DNA of 64,000 nt, from positions 95,715,813-95,779,812 of the forward strand of contig OX465283.1 of the NCBI GenBank assembly GCA_949987705.1, given 5' to 3'. This DNA comes from Thereva unica. Lineage: Eukaryota; Arthropoda; Insecta; Diptera; Therevidae. How positions within the stretch are numbered: position 1 is the first letter of the stretch; the number at the start of each line of letters is the position of its first letter. Below are positions 10,933 to 21,944 of this stretch, one piece after another. A model generated the notes under the pieces. That model did not search any database. It saw only the letters and a program-made list of their open reading frames with translations, and was not told where the DNA came from. Made by a program: the position numbers and the translations under genes.

Positions 10933-11164
10933 AACTCTGAAGATATTTTAGGCTAAATATTAAATGACAAAATCAGCTGTTTTTAATGGTGCTTTTGACA
11001 CTTCAATCCGTCGGTTCCTTCAAGTTCCAAAATTTTGAAACTTAAATCCGGTCCGTTCCGTTGCGTCCAGAATAACTACTTCAATACAATTTATAATGAA
11101 ACTCATTTTGACATTTCAATCCGGTCCGTTGCATTCCGTTGCGTCCAGTATAATTGAGGCTTAA

Positions 11165-11980
11165 GGGGCTGACCGCATAACGGCAATAGAAGTGTTAATT
11201 ATGAAAGTTTCAACTTTAGATTTGATGACAATGGTTGGTGCGAGAGTGATTCCCGACGTGATCAATTAAATATACCATTTTTTTCTCCTTGTCCCTTAAA
11301 AAAAGTAGTTATTGCGTTTCCTCCACCGTAAAAGAGTGTTAAAGTGATATAAGCTCGATATAAAAAAAATAGAGTAATGAAAGGAAAATTAACCCAAGGA
11401 TAAAATATATTATTAAATCAATGAGAAAACGGAAAATCCAATAGTAAAGAGAACCTTTTTTTGAGAGAATAAGAGAAACGAGAATTCTTTTTTTGGTTGT
11501 GCTCCAAACAAAATGGCCGCCTCGAAAGCACTTGCTGGGCTCGCGAAACTAGTGAATTTACACGCTTTCTTTTGTTATTATCGATAGTTCATTTTGAACT
11601 TCACGAATTTCACCGAATAAATTTTTTTTGGCGTCCCTGATTAGCGGATTCTTAACTTCCCAGCAGGCAAAATGAGCTCACAAAACCAGAAATTTGTCTT
11701 ACAACTCACAATGAGCTGAATATGAGGAAAATATGATATCCCAAATGCCAAAAAAAATTAAATCAGTTGTAAGAAAATAATGAGATCATAATGAGAGGAA
11801 AGTGAGAAAGAAACCGAAATTGAATGTCCCACTTAATGTTCATTGATTGGAAGGCTGTTATGAGCTAATTATGAGCAATTCGTTTGATAACAATTTTTAA
11901 GACTATTATCGTCAGTCCCAATTTGACTTTCTTAAGCAAAAGACTGAAATTGTTAGTGAAGTTTCTAACCGCGGTATCCT
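11165..11980. other. unassigned AT-rich stretch
   Basis: No gene is supported. The stretch has repeated ATGAGCT and ATGAGA motifs between about 11670 and 11880, which could be remnants of a short repeat, but no paired termini were found. Confidence 0.45.
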
Positions 11981-12646
11981 ATGCTGGACAAAAAATTGCT
12001 ACAAAAATATAAAAGAGGTGGAAAGTTCACCAGAGACAAGCGGAAATATATAAGAATGGCATTCGAAACTTCTCAAGCTGGTCAAGCCTCTTCTCTTCAA
12101 GTTTTTTTAGATGGGAACAGCGGAATCATCGAATTTTCGGATGAAGAAGAATCACATCGATTGAGAAATGAAGTTGATAATTTGGGCGACTTATCTAAAT
12201 AATTTGACGATAATGATGATATCAATATTAGAGTAAGAGATGCAATCGCGTGAATTGGAAGTTGGGCTAACAAATATGGTATCGGTAGAAATGGAATAAC
12301 TGATTTACTTAGTGTCCTGGACAAACTACTTCCTAGTAAATTTCCAACTGAAGCAAGAACCGTTCTGATGACACCAAAATCAGTAGAAATGACGAACATC
12401 GATGAAGAATACAAATATTGGCACCAAGATGTTACAGTTTGTCAAGAAGGCATTTTAAAATTTTCAAAAAGATAGTAGCATTTTGTTAAACATTAATGTC
12501 GATGGTTTGCGAATTTTTAATAGCTCAACTGAGCAATTTTGGGCAATACTTGCGAATGTCGAAGGGATTATAAAGGAACCTTTCGTAATTGAAATTTACA
12601 ACGGTTCACAGTGGAACGAATTGCCGAAAACGTGGACAAAAGTCTA
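11981..12646 (+). pseudogene. decayed transposon-linked gene of the 'VDGLRIF..S' family
   Basis: Three reading segments follow each other: an N-terminal stretch with YKRGGKFTRDKRKY (11981-12202), a middle segment with WANKYGIGRNGITDLL and FPTEARTVLMTP (to about 12470), and a C-terminal segment with LLNINVDGLRIFNSSTEQFW (12485 onwards). I associate this order, including the INVDGL...FWAIL block, with a large family of uncharacterised insect and cnidarian proteins that occur in many copies and behave like mobile-element genes. The biochemical role is not known to me. Stops after codons near 12200 and 12250 and a frameshift near 12470 inactivate it. The C-terminal part of the family is missing. 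Confidence 0.6.
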
Positions 12647-12653
12647 AATATTG

Positions 12654-12960
12654 ATCGTGATCGCTGATCACGAATTTAATATCAAAAACTGAAAATTCCA
12701 AATGGCGATCCAATATGGCGGACATTATTTTTAAAATATTGTAGAAATAAACTCAAAACTTGTATCTAGATGTTTTTGGGCATGCCGATTACGAATTTGA
12801 TGTCAAAATTTGGAAATTCAAAATGGCGGATCCAATATGGCGGACATAATTTTTCAAAATTATTGAAAACATTTATTTATATGATTTTGAGCATGCTGAA
12901 TACGAATTTGATACTTGAATTCGAAAATTTTAAGAACAATAACTTGAGAGACTCCCTTTA
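12654..12960. repeat. diverged tandem repeat, unit about 111-121 bp
   Basis: Three imperfect units contain ACGAATTT (about 12670, 12791 and 12902), and the first two also carry CCAATATGGCGGAC. The unit resembles the 108-bp tandem repeat inside the Helitron at 61177-62412, so this may be a remnant of a related element. No Helitron ends were found here. Confidence 0.65.
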
Positions 12961-13300
12961 TAAGATATGTAGGTTCAAAATAAGACCAAAATGCTAAAAT
13001 ATTGGAATTTTTCTGAAAAAAAAAACGAAAAACATTGGGATTTAGATCACATTTTTAATTACTTATCTTGTAAACGATGTCATTCACTTAATTTCATATA
13101 AAAGAATAGGTACACATTTACCTAAAACACTAAGGTCTGAATAAAGTAAAACACCGTCCTTCCGCGAATAAAGTAAAACACCGTCCTTACACCGGTTTTT
13201 ATTTTGTTTTCAATTCTGCATCCCTTCCCCTCCAAAAACTTGGGGGTAGAGAGCCATTTTGATTATTAACTTGAAAACCCCTAGTTTTTATTGCAGATTT
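12961..13300. other. unassigned stretch with a short tandem duplication
   Basis: The only structure seen is a 28-base-spaced direct repeat of AATAAAGTAAAACACCGTCC at about 13139-13188. No coding sequence is supported. Confidence 0.5.
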
Positions 13301-13491
13301 AGATTCTTCATGAAAAAATATGAAAATTTTATTCTTATCATTTTTTGTGATTTGCCTTAGATGGCGCTGTAATCGGCGGAAATAAATAAGTCATAAAAAA
13401 CGTTTTCCTTCGATTACAGCGCCATCTATGGCGAATCGTAAAAAATGCTTGGGACAAAATCTTCATATTTTTTTATGAAGATTCCGAATCT
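13301..13491. repeat. short inverted repeat (hairpin element)
   Basis: Arms of about 75 bp, at 13301-13376 and 13416-13491, are imperfect reverse complements. Their inner ends are AGATGGCGCTGTAATCG and CGATTACAGCGCCATCT, and about 40 bases lie between them. This is the shape of a foldback MITE. No target duplication was identified. Confidence 0.7.
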
Positions 13492-13712
13492 GCCAAAAAA
13501 ATGGGGGGTCCCATTTAAATTTCCAAAGTTGCCCCCCACCCCCCAAAGAGGGGGTTGTTGGGGGGGTCCATTTTTGTATGGTCGGATAGAGTTTCAAAAA
13601 ATATTAAACGCGTTTTTTTTGTTTTTCTATTTCAATCCCAAATTTCAGAGATATTTGGGTGGTACGGGTGGTTTGGAACACCCTGTATATATATACAGGG
13701 TGTCCCACATAA

Positions 13713-14338
13713 ACTTACAAAGCGGCCGGCTGTGGATAGGTCTTGGATAGACGAAGAAAAAATCGTATGGGTGGGGGGGGGGGAAATCGTAACGGTTTAG
13801 CCGCTAGGGCGTTTTGAAGTTTTTTTGCTAGAGTTTTACATATCACCCTGTATTTTTGTAACCGTGTAACCCATTTTCATGTTTATGGTACCGGTGTACG
13901 CATAATTCCCCCACCAATCTACGACGGTAAAAATAATGGTCCTATCTTATAAACTTTTGGAGTTATGAGTCGCCAAAGTCAAAATTTTGTATCTTTTTCA
14001 CTAAAATTTCAACTAAAACCACCTTTTTCTCCAAAAAATACGTGATAAACCTAAACTTTTTTTTCCAAAATTAAAAAGTTTGGACAATTTCCTATAAAGT
14101 TTATAAGATAGGACCATTATTTTTATCGTCGTAGATAGGTGGGGGAATTATGCGTACACCGGTACCATAATCATGAAAATGGGTTACACGGTTACAAAAA
14201 TACAGGGTGATATGTAAAACTCTAGCAAAAAAACTTCAAAACGCCCTAGCGGCTAAACCGTTACGATTTCCTCCCCCCCACCCATACGATTTTTTGTTCG
14301 TCTATCCAAGACCTATCCACAGCAGGCCGCTTTGTAAG

Positions 14339-14339
<1 letters not shown>
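13713..14339. repeat. long foldback element, arms about 245 bp
   Basis: The left arm 13713-13961 and the right arm 14096-14339 are near-perfect reverse complements around a loop of about 134 bp. Each arm carries a CACCCTGTATTTTTGTAACC block, a terminal-type motif common in insect repeats. Just outside the left arm is a palindromic CCTGTATATATATACAGG. The small open frames inside are not conserved-looking genes. Confidence 0.8.

Positions 14340-14394
<55 letters not shown>
14338..14394. repeat. (TA)n microsatellite
   Basis: About 57 bases of nearly pure TA repeat separate the foldback element from the truncated LTR of the copia element. The LTR probably broke or was replaced here. Confidence 0.9.
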
Positions 14395-14395
<1 letters not shown>

Positions 14396-14456
14396 CAAAA
14401 ACAAAGTTTCTTTTCGTTAAGTTGCTATCTGAGAGTTGCCACATTCAATACTCCCC

Positions 14457-15949
14457 TCAACTCTTCAGAATGAGTCCAATGGTTTTGCAATGTTTTTCCA
14501 GTACGATTCCCGGAAGCGCTTTTGTCAGCATGTCACCAACTTGTTCCTTAGAGGTTATGTAGTGAAGTTCGACTTCCTTCTTCAAGATTTTTTCCCTTAC
14601 GAAATGGTACTTTATATCTATGTGTTTGGTTCGTCTGTGATCTTCTGGATTGTGTCCAATTTGTATGCAACTTTTGTTATCTTCATACATCTTCGTGGGT
14701 GCTGCATCAGAATTAATTATCTTCATGTCGTGAAGAAGTTTTCTTATCTAGATTGCTTCGCAGGTTGCCGCACATAGGGCGATATATTCAGCTTCAGCTG
14801 TCGAAAGTGCAATTGTAGCTTGCTTCTGACTTATCCAAGATACGGTGCAGCCATGGACCTTAAAGAGATATCCAGTAGTTGATTTCCTGTCATCATCCAT
14901 TGCCCAGCTTGCGTCGACATATCCTGTCATACTCTCTTCGTTTTCATTCCGCTTGTAGGTTAACTTAAAATCCTTTGTATATTTAGTGTACCGCAGAATC
15001 CTTTTCAGTTGATTCCATGCATCTTCATTTGGTTCGTGTTGTACTCTGCTTAGGTAGCTTATGGCGAAGCTAATAAAAGGTCTCGTGCACAGCATTGCGT
15101 ACATTAGACAGCCTATTAGTTGTTTATACGGTTTATTTAAATCTTCTCCCTTAGAACGATTCAACCGATAATTTACATCCTTCGGGGTTTTTGTAGGATT
15201 GCATCCATCCATTCCAAAGCGTTTTAATAGTGCTGTAGCCTTTTTTCGATATTGTGAGTTCATCTTGTTCATCTAGATATTCTATCTTCATTCCCAAAAA
15301 ATATGTCAATCTTCCTAAATCTTTCATTTCGAACATTTGATTGAATTTTTCTTTTAGAAATGTTATTTCATCTTCCCTCTTTGAAGCAATAATAACGTCA
15401 TCTACGAATATAAGTAGAAAGGTTGCATTTTCGAATATATTCCCTTTAATATAGAGGCAGTAGTCAGCATTAGATCTTTCAAAGTTTAATCCAGTAATGA
15501 AGTTATTAAACCTTTCGTTCCATGCCCTTGGTGCTTGTTTAAGCCCATATAATGGTTTGTTTAACTTACATACCACGTCCTTGGTGAAGTTCGTTCCGTC
15601 CGGTAAGTACATATATAACTCTTCTTTCAAGACACCGTTTAAACGCTGTTTTTACATCCATCTGGTGAAACTTGAGTCTGTGGTGAACACCTACGACCAG
15701 TAGAACCCGTAATGTTGTTAACCTTGCAACTGGAGCAAAGGTTTCATGAGAGTCAATTCCCTTCTTCTGCTGAAAGTCCTTTGCTACTAGGCGAGCTTTA
15801 TATCTTTGATAATTTCCGTCTGCATACCTTTTGATTTTAAATATCCATCTCGATCTGATGATAGATTTCCCTTCAGGTTTTTTTACAAGGTTCCATGTTC
15901 CGTTTAACTTATGAGCTTGCAACTCTTCCTGTATTGCCTGCTTCCATTC
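14457..15949 (-). pseudogene. copia A pol: reverse transcriptase and RNase H, broken
   Basis: Read on the minus strand the segments give the classic copia order: NGTWNLV, RYKARLVAKDFQQ, HQMDVKTAF, KPLYGLKQAPRAW, LLIFVDDVIIAS (catalytic VDD), GMDGCNPTKTP, then RNase H with YVDASWAMDDDRKSTTGY, STAEAEYIAL and YEDNKSCIQI. Frameshifts occur near 15620 and 15250, and an in-frame TAG at 14745-14747 interrupts the RNase H part. The domains would copy element RNA in virus-like particles. This copy cannot make a working enzyme. Confidence 0.88.
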
Positions 15950-15961
15950 ATCTTATTCGTT

Positions 15962-17945
15962 ATGAACAAGATTAGAACCCTGCTCAACATTTTCCAAAGC
16001 AGAGCCCAAGGTTTGAATTTTTGCCACATCAACGCGCGTAGCTTACGTAACAAAATAGATGAATTGCGAGAAATTTTTCGCGGATCCGACATTCACGTCA
16101 TTCTGGTGTCCGAAGCCTCATTACGCGATCATGTCCCCTCGAAACTCGTGTCATTAGATGCCTACAATCTATTCAGAAACGACCGAAAAAATCGTTCTGG
16201 CGGTGGAGTAGCGATATACGTTAAGAATAACCTAAGGTCTCTCAAAGTTAAAGAATCCGTATCTAATGCTTTGGAGTTCCTTAGTGTTGAAGTTTTAGTT
16301 AATGGTAAAAGCAAATGTCTCGTCACTGTTGTTTACTGCCCTCCTCGAATTTTCTCGCTCCCTGAAGCTAGTGAATTGGAGGAATGGATGTCTGTAGCTA
16401 CACATAACTTTGAGAATGTCGCAATTGGGGGAGATTTTAACGTGAACATTTTAGCCAATAATGCCCTCTCTAGAAACTTCCTTAATTTCTTCAAAACTTT
16501 TGACTTGAAACCAGTTAACCAACTTCCGACGTATCTAAATACTAGTAATCCATCGTTGCTGGATATCTTTTTTGTGTCGAACGTAGGAAATGTTTTGTTT
16601 CATAATCAGATTAGCCCACCTAGTTATCTCGATCATGATATCCTGTATCTTTCCTTAAAATTCACAGTTAGAAAGACTCAGCAGAAATTGTTTTCCTTTG
16701 GCGATTACAAGTCCATCGATATCCCAGCACTATTTCAAGAATGTTCCTCACTACCTTGGGACCGAATTTACCGCCTTCCTGACATAGACAACCAATTAGA
16801 GCACTTCTGTTCGCTGATTTACCATCTGCATGAAACCTTTGCCCCAGTTAAAACGAGAAGCATGTCTTCCTCTACCTCACCCTGGTTCTCCATTCAAATA
16901 AGCCGACTTATATCCGAGAGAGAATTTTTGTTCAGAAGATATAAGAAAAACAAAACTGCTGTGAATTTAATAGCATACAAAAATGTTAGGAATTTAGTAA
17001 CTTTAACCATCCACAAAGCGAAGGCGCAGTTCCTTTCGTCTAAGCTTAGCCCTGCTTTGCCTGCAAAGAAACTTTGGAGAAACATAAAACTACTCGGCAT
17101 TCACGGTAGTGAAGATGAAACTCAGATCAGCCTTAGCGCTGATGAATTAAATAAATTTTTTGTTGCCGCATCTAACCTATATAAAGATCCCCACTGCTCA
17201 AGACAAACTGACACTGCTACTGATTTATTCAGCTTTCGCAATGTAGCTCAACGCGGAAGTCCACAAAGCTTTCTACTCCATCAAATCTGATTCAGTTGGT
17301 CCAGACAATCTTCCACCGGTCTTTCTAAAGCTAATTTTTCCTGTGATCCTCCCCTATGTTACTCATATTTTCAATAGCTGCCTGACAAAATCATACTTTC
17401 CGTTTCAGTGGAAAAAAGCAAAAGTAATGGCACTTCCTAAATGCAAATCCCCGAAAGGTCCCGCTGACTATCGTCCTATAAGCATATTATGTTTCTTAGG
17501 CAAAGTACTGGAAAAACTAATGTCTTGGCAAATCGAGGGGCACTGTGAAACATGGTCTCTGTTGTCGCATGCACAGTCTGGTTTCCGCAAAGGGTGTAGT
17601 TGTGAAACTGCACTGCTGAAGGTGACCACCGACCTGCGGATGGCTCTTGATTCTAATGACATTGCTTTTCTTGTGCTTCTTGATTTCAGCAATGCTTTTG
17701 ACAGTGTTCGTCACAAGCTTCTAGAAATGAAGCTAATAGATCACATGCGGTTTTCATCTTCAGCTGTGTCTCTAATTCGGGAATACTTACATAATCGATC
17801 TCAAAAAGTTTGGCTACAAAATTCAATTTCGGATTCTTTACCAATCACGCGCGGTGTTCCGCAAGGTTCCATATTAGGGCCGTTGCTCTTCAGCATGTAC
17901 ATAAACGATCTCAGCAGTATCGTGAGGAGTTGTAAACTGCACATG
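15962..17945 (+). pseudogene. LINE A ORF2, N-terminal part: endonuclease and RT fingers/palm
   Basis: The APE-type endonuclease carries NFCHINARSL, VSEASL, GGDFNVNI and YLDHDIL. RT motifs follow: DYRPISILCFLGKVLEK, GFRKG, LLDFSNAFDSV (motif A) and GVPQGSILGPLLF (motif B). The sequence stops one residue before the YADD box, because G1 inserted there. A frameshift near 17255 also breaks the frame between endonuclease and RT, so the gene was damaged in two ways. It is closely related in layout to LINE B ORF2 at 50882-55115. Confidence 0.85.
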
Positions 17946-19674
17946 TGTAACGGTCGGTCGGAAAATTTATTTTGATTGGGGAATTTAGTGTGGGAATCAC
18001 CCTGTAGGCAAGGGGAAATTTACTGTAAATTACTTGGGATGAAAAGGAAAATTTAAACAGGAGAGGCGAGAACAAAAAAATAGGGGAGTCAGTCAGAAAA
18101 AATTAGGAGGAAAGGGGGTTGAATTTTTTTAAGTTGGGAGGAAAATTTCTTTATATATCGGAAAGGACAAATAAAGTTACAAGTTTGTTTGAATAATAAT
18201 ATTCAAAATTAAAAGAAGAAAAGAAAATTCCCTACCGCAAGCGAAAACAAAAAATTTTGTAACTTTGAACTGCGAAAGTTATTCAATAAAATTGATGCTA
18301 CAAGGGCTCTGAATGAATGCGGCGGACTGACTGAAGGATGTCTCATGGTGTGTTCATTGAATTACGATAGGTCATCTAGAGAGGAACAGAAATACGTGTG
18401 GTCCCACCCACAATAAGAGGAAGAAGATTGGTGTGGACGGGTGCAGGCAAACGTCAACGATTTCTTATGTATGGTGTTGTTTTGGTCAGTATCCCATTGA
18501 TGTCAACTGAAGTTTTTTTGGGTGGAGGAAGTGCCCGAGCTGGTTGTGGTGACATGGATGGTGGTAATCTGTGTTTATTTGAATAATCTCTTGGTTAACT
18601 TATTTACTGAACAAGTCATACACATTTGGTTATTTGACTAGTTGCTTACCTGGTTATATACACTAATAATGAGAAATGGTTGCTTGTTGAAGGAAGTTGA
18701 AGGCATATATTGCGTACGTTTTTATAGAATCTAATTTATGAAAATGGTGGTCGTATCTTATTACCAGTGATGGTTTTTGGTTACATTTTTTCCGTGAATA
18801 CACCACTATATAAAAGGAAATATATCTATAAACCATAAATAGAAAAAAATAATAAACAAAAAGAGAAAAAAAAACACACACAAAATACACTAAAATAAAA
18901 TAAACAAATAATTTTCATGCTTAATTTAATACCTTTATTACTAAAATAATCATTTTAATCGTAGTTAGTATTAACTTTATAATCTTATTTATAATTATTT
19001 ATGGATTTATTTTACTTATTTATGAATTTATTTTGCTCCTTGTTGGAGGTATTTTATTCTTTTGTTGTTTCTGGGCAATATGTTCTTCCTGAAATTAAAC
19101 CTGTGTGAGTGAATTTGTAAAAATACGAGGCGTGTTTGGTACCAATACGGCGCGTGTTTCAAAGAATTTTTTTTGAACGAAATTGTCTAGACACATGTAA
19201 TAGTAGAACAAAAATTTGGTTTGTGTTGCATCTGGCATATATTGATTATTGTCATAACTTCTTCTCGTATTATTGTGTTGTCCTTTTTTTCTTAAATAAA
19301 ACAAAAAAACAAAAAAATTTATAATGAGTAACATAAATTGGTAAATTTTTTTGGTGGAATGGTTGAGGGGGGGATCATTTCTTTTCAGGGTTTGACGCGG
19401 CTCAGGCGATGACCTGAGAATGATGGACGGAAGTCAAAGTTGCACAGACACAGGTAAGTGGTGAACCAACCGCGGTAAGCCCCGGCCACACACCCCACGA
19501 CCCCTCCGGCGAGCTAGCTAACTCCGTGTGGCCGGCGTAGGAGTTCCGGATTTTCTTTGTATTTCTTATGTATGGTGTTGGCTCCTTGGCCATTCTCTTC
19601 AGGGCTTATGGCTAAGGGGGTGACACCTCGCATAAGTGGCGCCCAATAAATGGTCGCGCCATTATGCTGTTACA
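17946..19674 (+). repeat. 5' LTR of G1
   Basis: The LTR starts TGTAACGG and ends GTTACA, a 6-bp inverted terminal repeat. It is 1,729 bp long. The small open frames inside (for example 18398-18586) recur unchanged in the other LTR and are not supported as genes. Near its 3' end, at 19637, lies TGGCGCCCAA, the same ten bases that start the primer-binding site. Confidence 0.95.
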
Positions 19675-19679
19675 TAAAT

Positions 19680-19692
19680 TGGCGCCCAACGC
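19680..19692 (+). promoter_or_regulatory. primer-binding site of G1
   Basis: TGGCGCCCAACGC begins five bases after the 5' LTR. TGG is the complement of the tRNA CCA end, as expected for minus-strand priming. The tRNA was not identified. Confidence 0.75.
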
Positions 19693-20834
19693 AGCTTTTA
19701 AAGCCCGTGGACTGTCCTACACGGACCCTGAAGTTTAAATTTTTTTGGTTTAATACCACTTGTGCCTTCACGGACAATGTTTGATTTTTCTTCGTCTATG
19801 GTTCACCACTTTTACCCAGCGCTCGCTGTGGGCTAAGGTAGTACCGCGAAGCCTTAGTCCTTGTCTGTCTTGTCGATTTTTTTTTGCAGCATCCTTGTCT
19901 AAATTCTATGTGAATTTTTATTTGTCTTCGCTTTTAGGCCTACCCTTTTTCTTACGCGGTAACTTCTTCGTTTTGGAGTAGCTTCGAGCCATGCTATCCT
20001 GCACGGCTTGCTAACAAGCTGTGTTCGCTTGGCTATGCGTGCAGGTGTAGTAGTGGTTCATCCTTGTCCTGTTTCTAGGGTCGGCGACTCTGGTATCAGG
20101 CGTGATACCGCCTGCCACTGCGTCGGTCTTTGAACAGGATCTTCTTTAACTTTCCTGGTGGAAGTTGAAGTTGGTGCAAGGGCTTAACCGTCTTTGGTAA
20201 CAGGCGTGTTAACGCCTGCCACTGCGCCCCTTGTTCCTTCTGAAGGTCCATCCAGCTTTTTAAATTCTATTTTTTTGTTTATGTCCTGATTCATTTTCTT
20301 CGTCTGTTCATCTCAACTGATTGATTTTCCGAAAGGTAGCTCAGTTGTGGTTGAACAGCGGATTCCCAAAATTTTTTTATTTTTGAAGAAGTTTCCCTTT
20401 CGTGACTATGCGATTTTGAATTTTCGTTTCCGTCCTTCGTTCCGGGTTTACCTGAAGCTGGGTCGGCGACCTGGATGACGCTTGGTGATGACTATGCTTC
20501 ATAGTTTTCACCAACTGCCAACGAGGCCATCGACATGCGGGAGCCCTGAGGGGATTGGTGTCTGCCTCAACCATTCCTCACACATATTGAATTAAAGCAT
20601 ATAACCACTCTTAGACACTAATCTATATAGACACTCATACACACTAACATATATATATACACTAATCGGCGTTGATTTTGATTTCTAGTTACACGCATAT
20701 AGTAACAATATTTCTTTGATTGGTTAATAGGCACCGGTTGTTACACTAATCGGTGGTGATTTTGTTCTTTGGGTTAGTCTGATTTTTTTTCTTTCCGCGT
20801 CTCTTTCATCTACATCAAGTATAAAGAAATCAGT
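19693..20834 (+). other. G1 untranslated leader with short direct repeats
   Basis: About 1.1 kb lies between the primer-binding site and gag, without a supported gene. GCCTGCCACTGCG occurs twice (near 20110 and 20215), each time after a CAGGCGTG block. A CACTAATCGG...GATTTTG block also recurs (near 20661 and 20743). These could be RNA signals for packaging or translation, which is inference. Confidence 0.7.
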
Positions 20835-21944
20835 ATGGAACTTCGTAGTGGAAAGACTGCTACCCCAGTACCCAGTAATAGTGATCTTCCAGACAGATCC
20901 CAAGACGCGCAAGCTACTGAATCGAATGGGTCTGAACCCACTCCTTCGCTGGAGGAGCAAATCGCGCAATTGCGACAAGTCCTAGATACACTTTTAATTC
21001 AGCAGCGACCTGTTGCGGTTCCGATAAACCCTTGCGGTTCTCGGGATCAATTTTCTTTACCTGCCATGACACCACCTGCGGACCTCAGGCTGACCTCGTT
21101 ATCAGGGACCCAGCATCGCAAGTCTCCGGTTACGTTCTGGAATTTAAAGTTCTCCGGCGAGGACAGATTGTTGTCGGCGGAGGAATTTCTGTTCCGGGTG
21201 GAACTGAAGGCTCGCGATGATGGGGTCGAACTATCGGAAGTCTGCCGACATTTCTCGTCGATGCTGTCGGGACGAGCTACCGATTGGTACTGGTCCCAGT
21301 TTCGACGAAAATTCGTAGATCCGGATTGGGCGACGATAAAATTGCAATTTGTAAGTTATTTCCGAACGCGCGAGTCCGATGAGGAACTGATCCTCCAAAT
21401 GATGGATACCAAGCAACACTCGCTTTCTTTTGATGACTTTTCTGCTCAATTGCTGTCGTTGCACAATAGAATGAATAAGCCGATGACGGAACACGGTTTG
21501 ATGGGAATCGTGATTCGTAACTTAAACTACACGTTAGGTTCGGCGATAATAGGACAGAATTTTGACAGCATGCAACAGTTGCGTGAGACTTGCGTTCGAG
21601 TCGAACGCTGGCAGAAGCTGAAGCGCGTAGAGCGTAGGCCTGATCGGCAGCTACACGAGGTTGAATATCCATCTTCGTACCCTCCTGAACAGTTATACCC
21701 GGTCTCACCAGCCCCCGAAGTGAACGAAATGACGGCGTCGCGTCAGAACCAGACGAATCCACGATCGCTCCGATGTTGGAATTGCCAGCAACCGGGTCAT
21801 CCATTTATGGACTGCCCGTCGGAAACTCGTGGCCTGTTTTGCTACAAGTGTGGCAAGCCAGGAGTCGTCACACCAGTGTGCCCCACCTGCCAGGGAAACC
21901 GGAGCGGGGGTGCGAGACCGTACGGGAGTCCGCGCCCGAGCTAA
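20835..21944 (+). CDS. gag: G1 gag polyprotein
   Basis: This 369-residue protein has a Gag-like core (WYWSQFRRKF, LSFDDFSAQL and LMGIVIRNL blocks), followed by two zinc-knuckle motifs near the C-terminus. The first, CWNCQQPGHPFMDC, is a standard CCHC knuckle. The second, CYKCGKPGVVTPVC, has Val where His is expected and may not bind zinc normally. The protein would form the particle and bind element RNA in the cytoplasm. The ATG at 20835 opens the long frame. The last 172 bases overlap the pol frame. Confidence 0.9.
   Translation: MELRSGKTATPVPSNSDLPDRSQDAQATESNGSEPTPSLEEQIAQLRQVLDTLLIQQRPVAVPINPCGSRDQFSLPAMTPPADLRLTSLSGTQHRKSPVTFWNLKFSGEDRLLSAEEFLFRVELKARDDGVELSEVCRHFSSMLSGRATDWYWSQFRRKFVDPDWATIKLQFVSYFRTRESDEELILQMMDTKQHSLSFDDFSAQLLSLHNRMNKPMTEHGLMGIVIRNLNYTLGSAIIGQNFDSMQQLRETCVRVERWQKLKRVERRPDRQLHEVEYPSSYPPEQLYPVSPAPEVNEMTASRQNQTNPRSLRCWNCQQPGHPFMDCPSETRGLFCYKCGKPGVVTPVCPTCQGNRSGGARPYGSPRPS

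Larger units (their letters stand above)
7431..11161. mobile_element. TIR DNA element with TAA target duplication, split by an RTE LINE
   Basis: Outer ends AGCCTCAATTATACTGG (from 7431) and its inverse (to 11161) form a TIR of about 30 bp. TAA duplicates flank it at 7428-7430 and 11162-11164. After removal of the nested LINE and one copy of its target duplication, the element is about 438 bp and encodes nothing, so it is non-autonomous. A TWA-type 3-bp duplication is typical of PIF/Harbinger elements, and that assignment is inference. Further copies of the GGAATGGAA and CCGTTGCGTCCAG motifs lie inside the ends. Confidence 0.75.

Noticed and set aside
14207..14473. 88-codon plus-strand ORF
   Set aside because: It crosses the arm of a foldback element, a TA microsatellite and an LTR remnant; Tyr-Ile runs come from the TA repeat.
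15911..15961. upstream extension of LINE A ORF2
   Set aside because: These codons lie in copia sequence left of the target duplication; the LINE starts at about 15957.
18398..18586. small ORFs inside the G1 LTRs (also 26458-26646 and others)
   Set aside because: They are identical in both LTRs only because the LTRs are identical; no motif or expression signal supports them.
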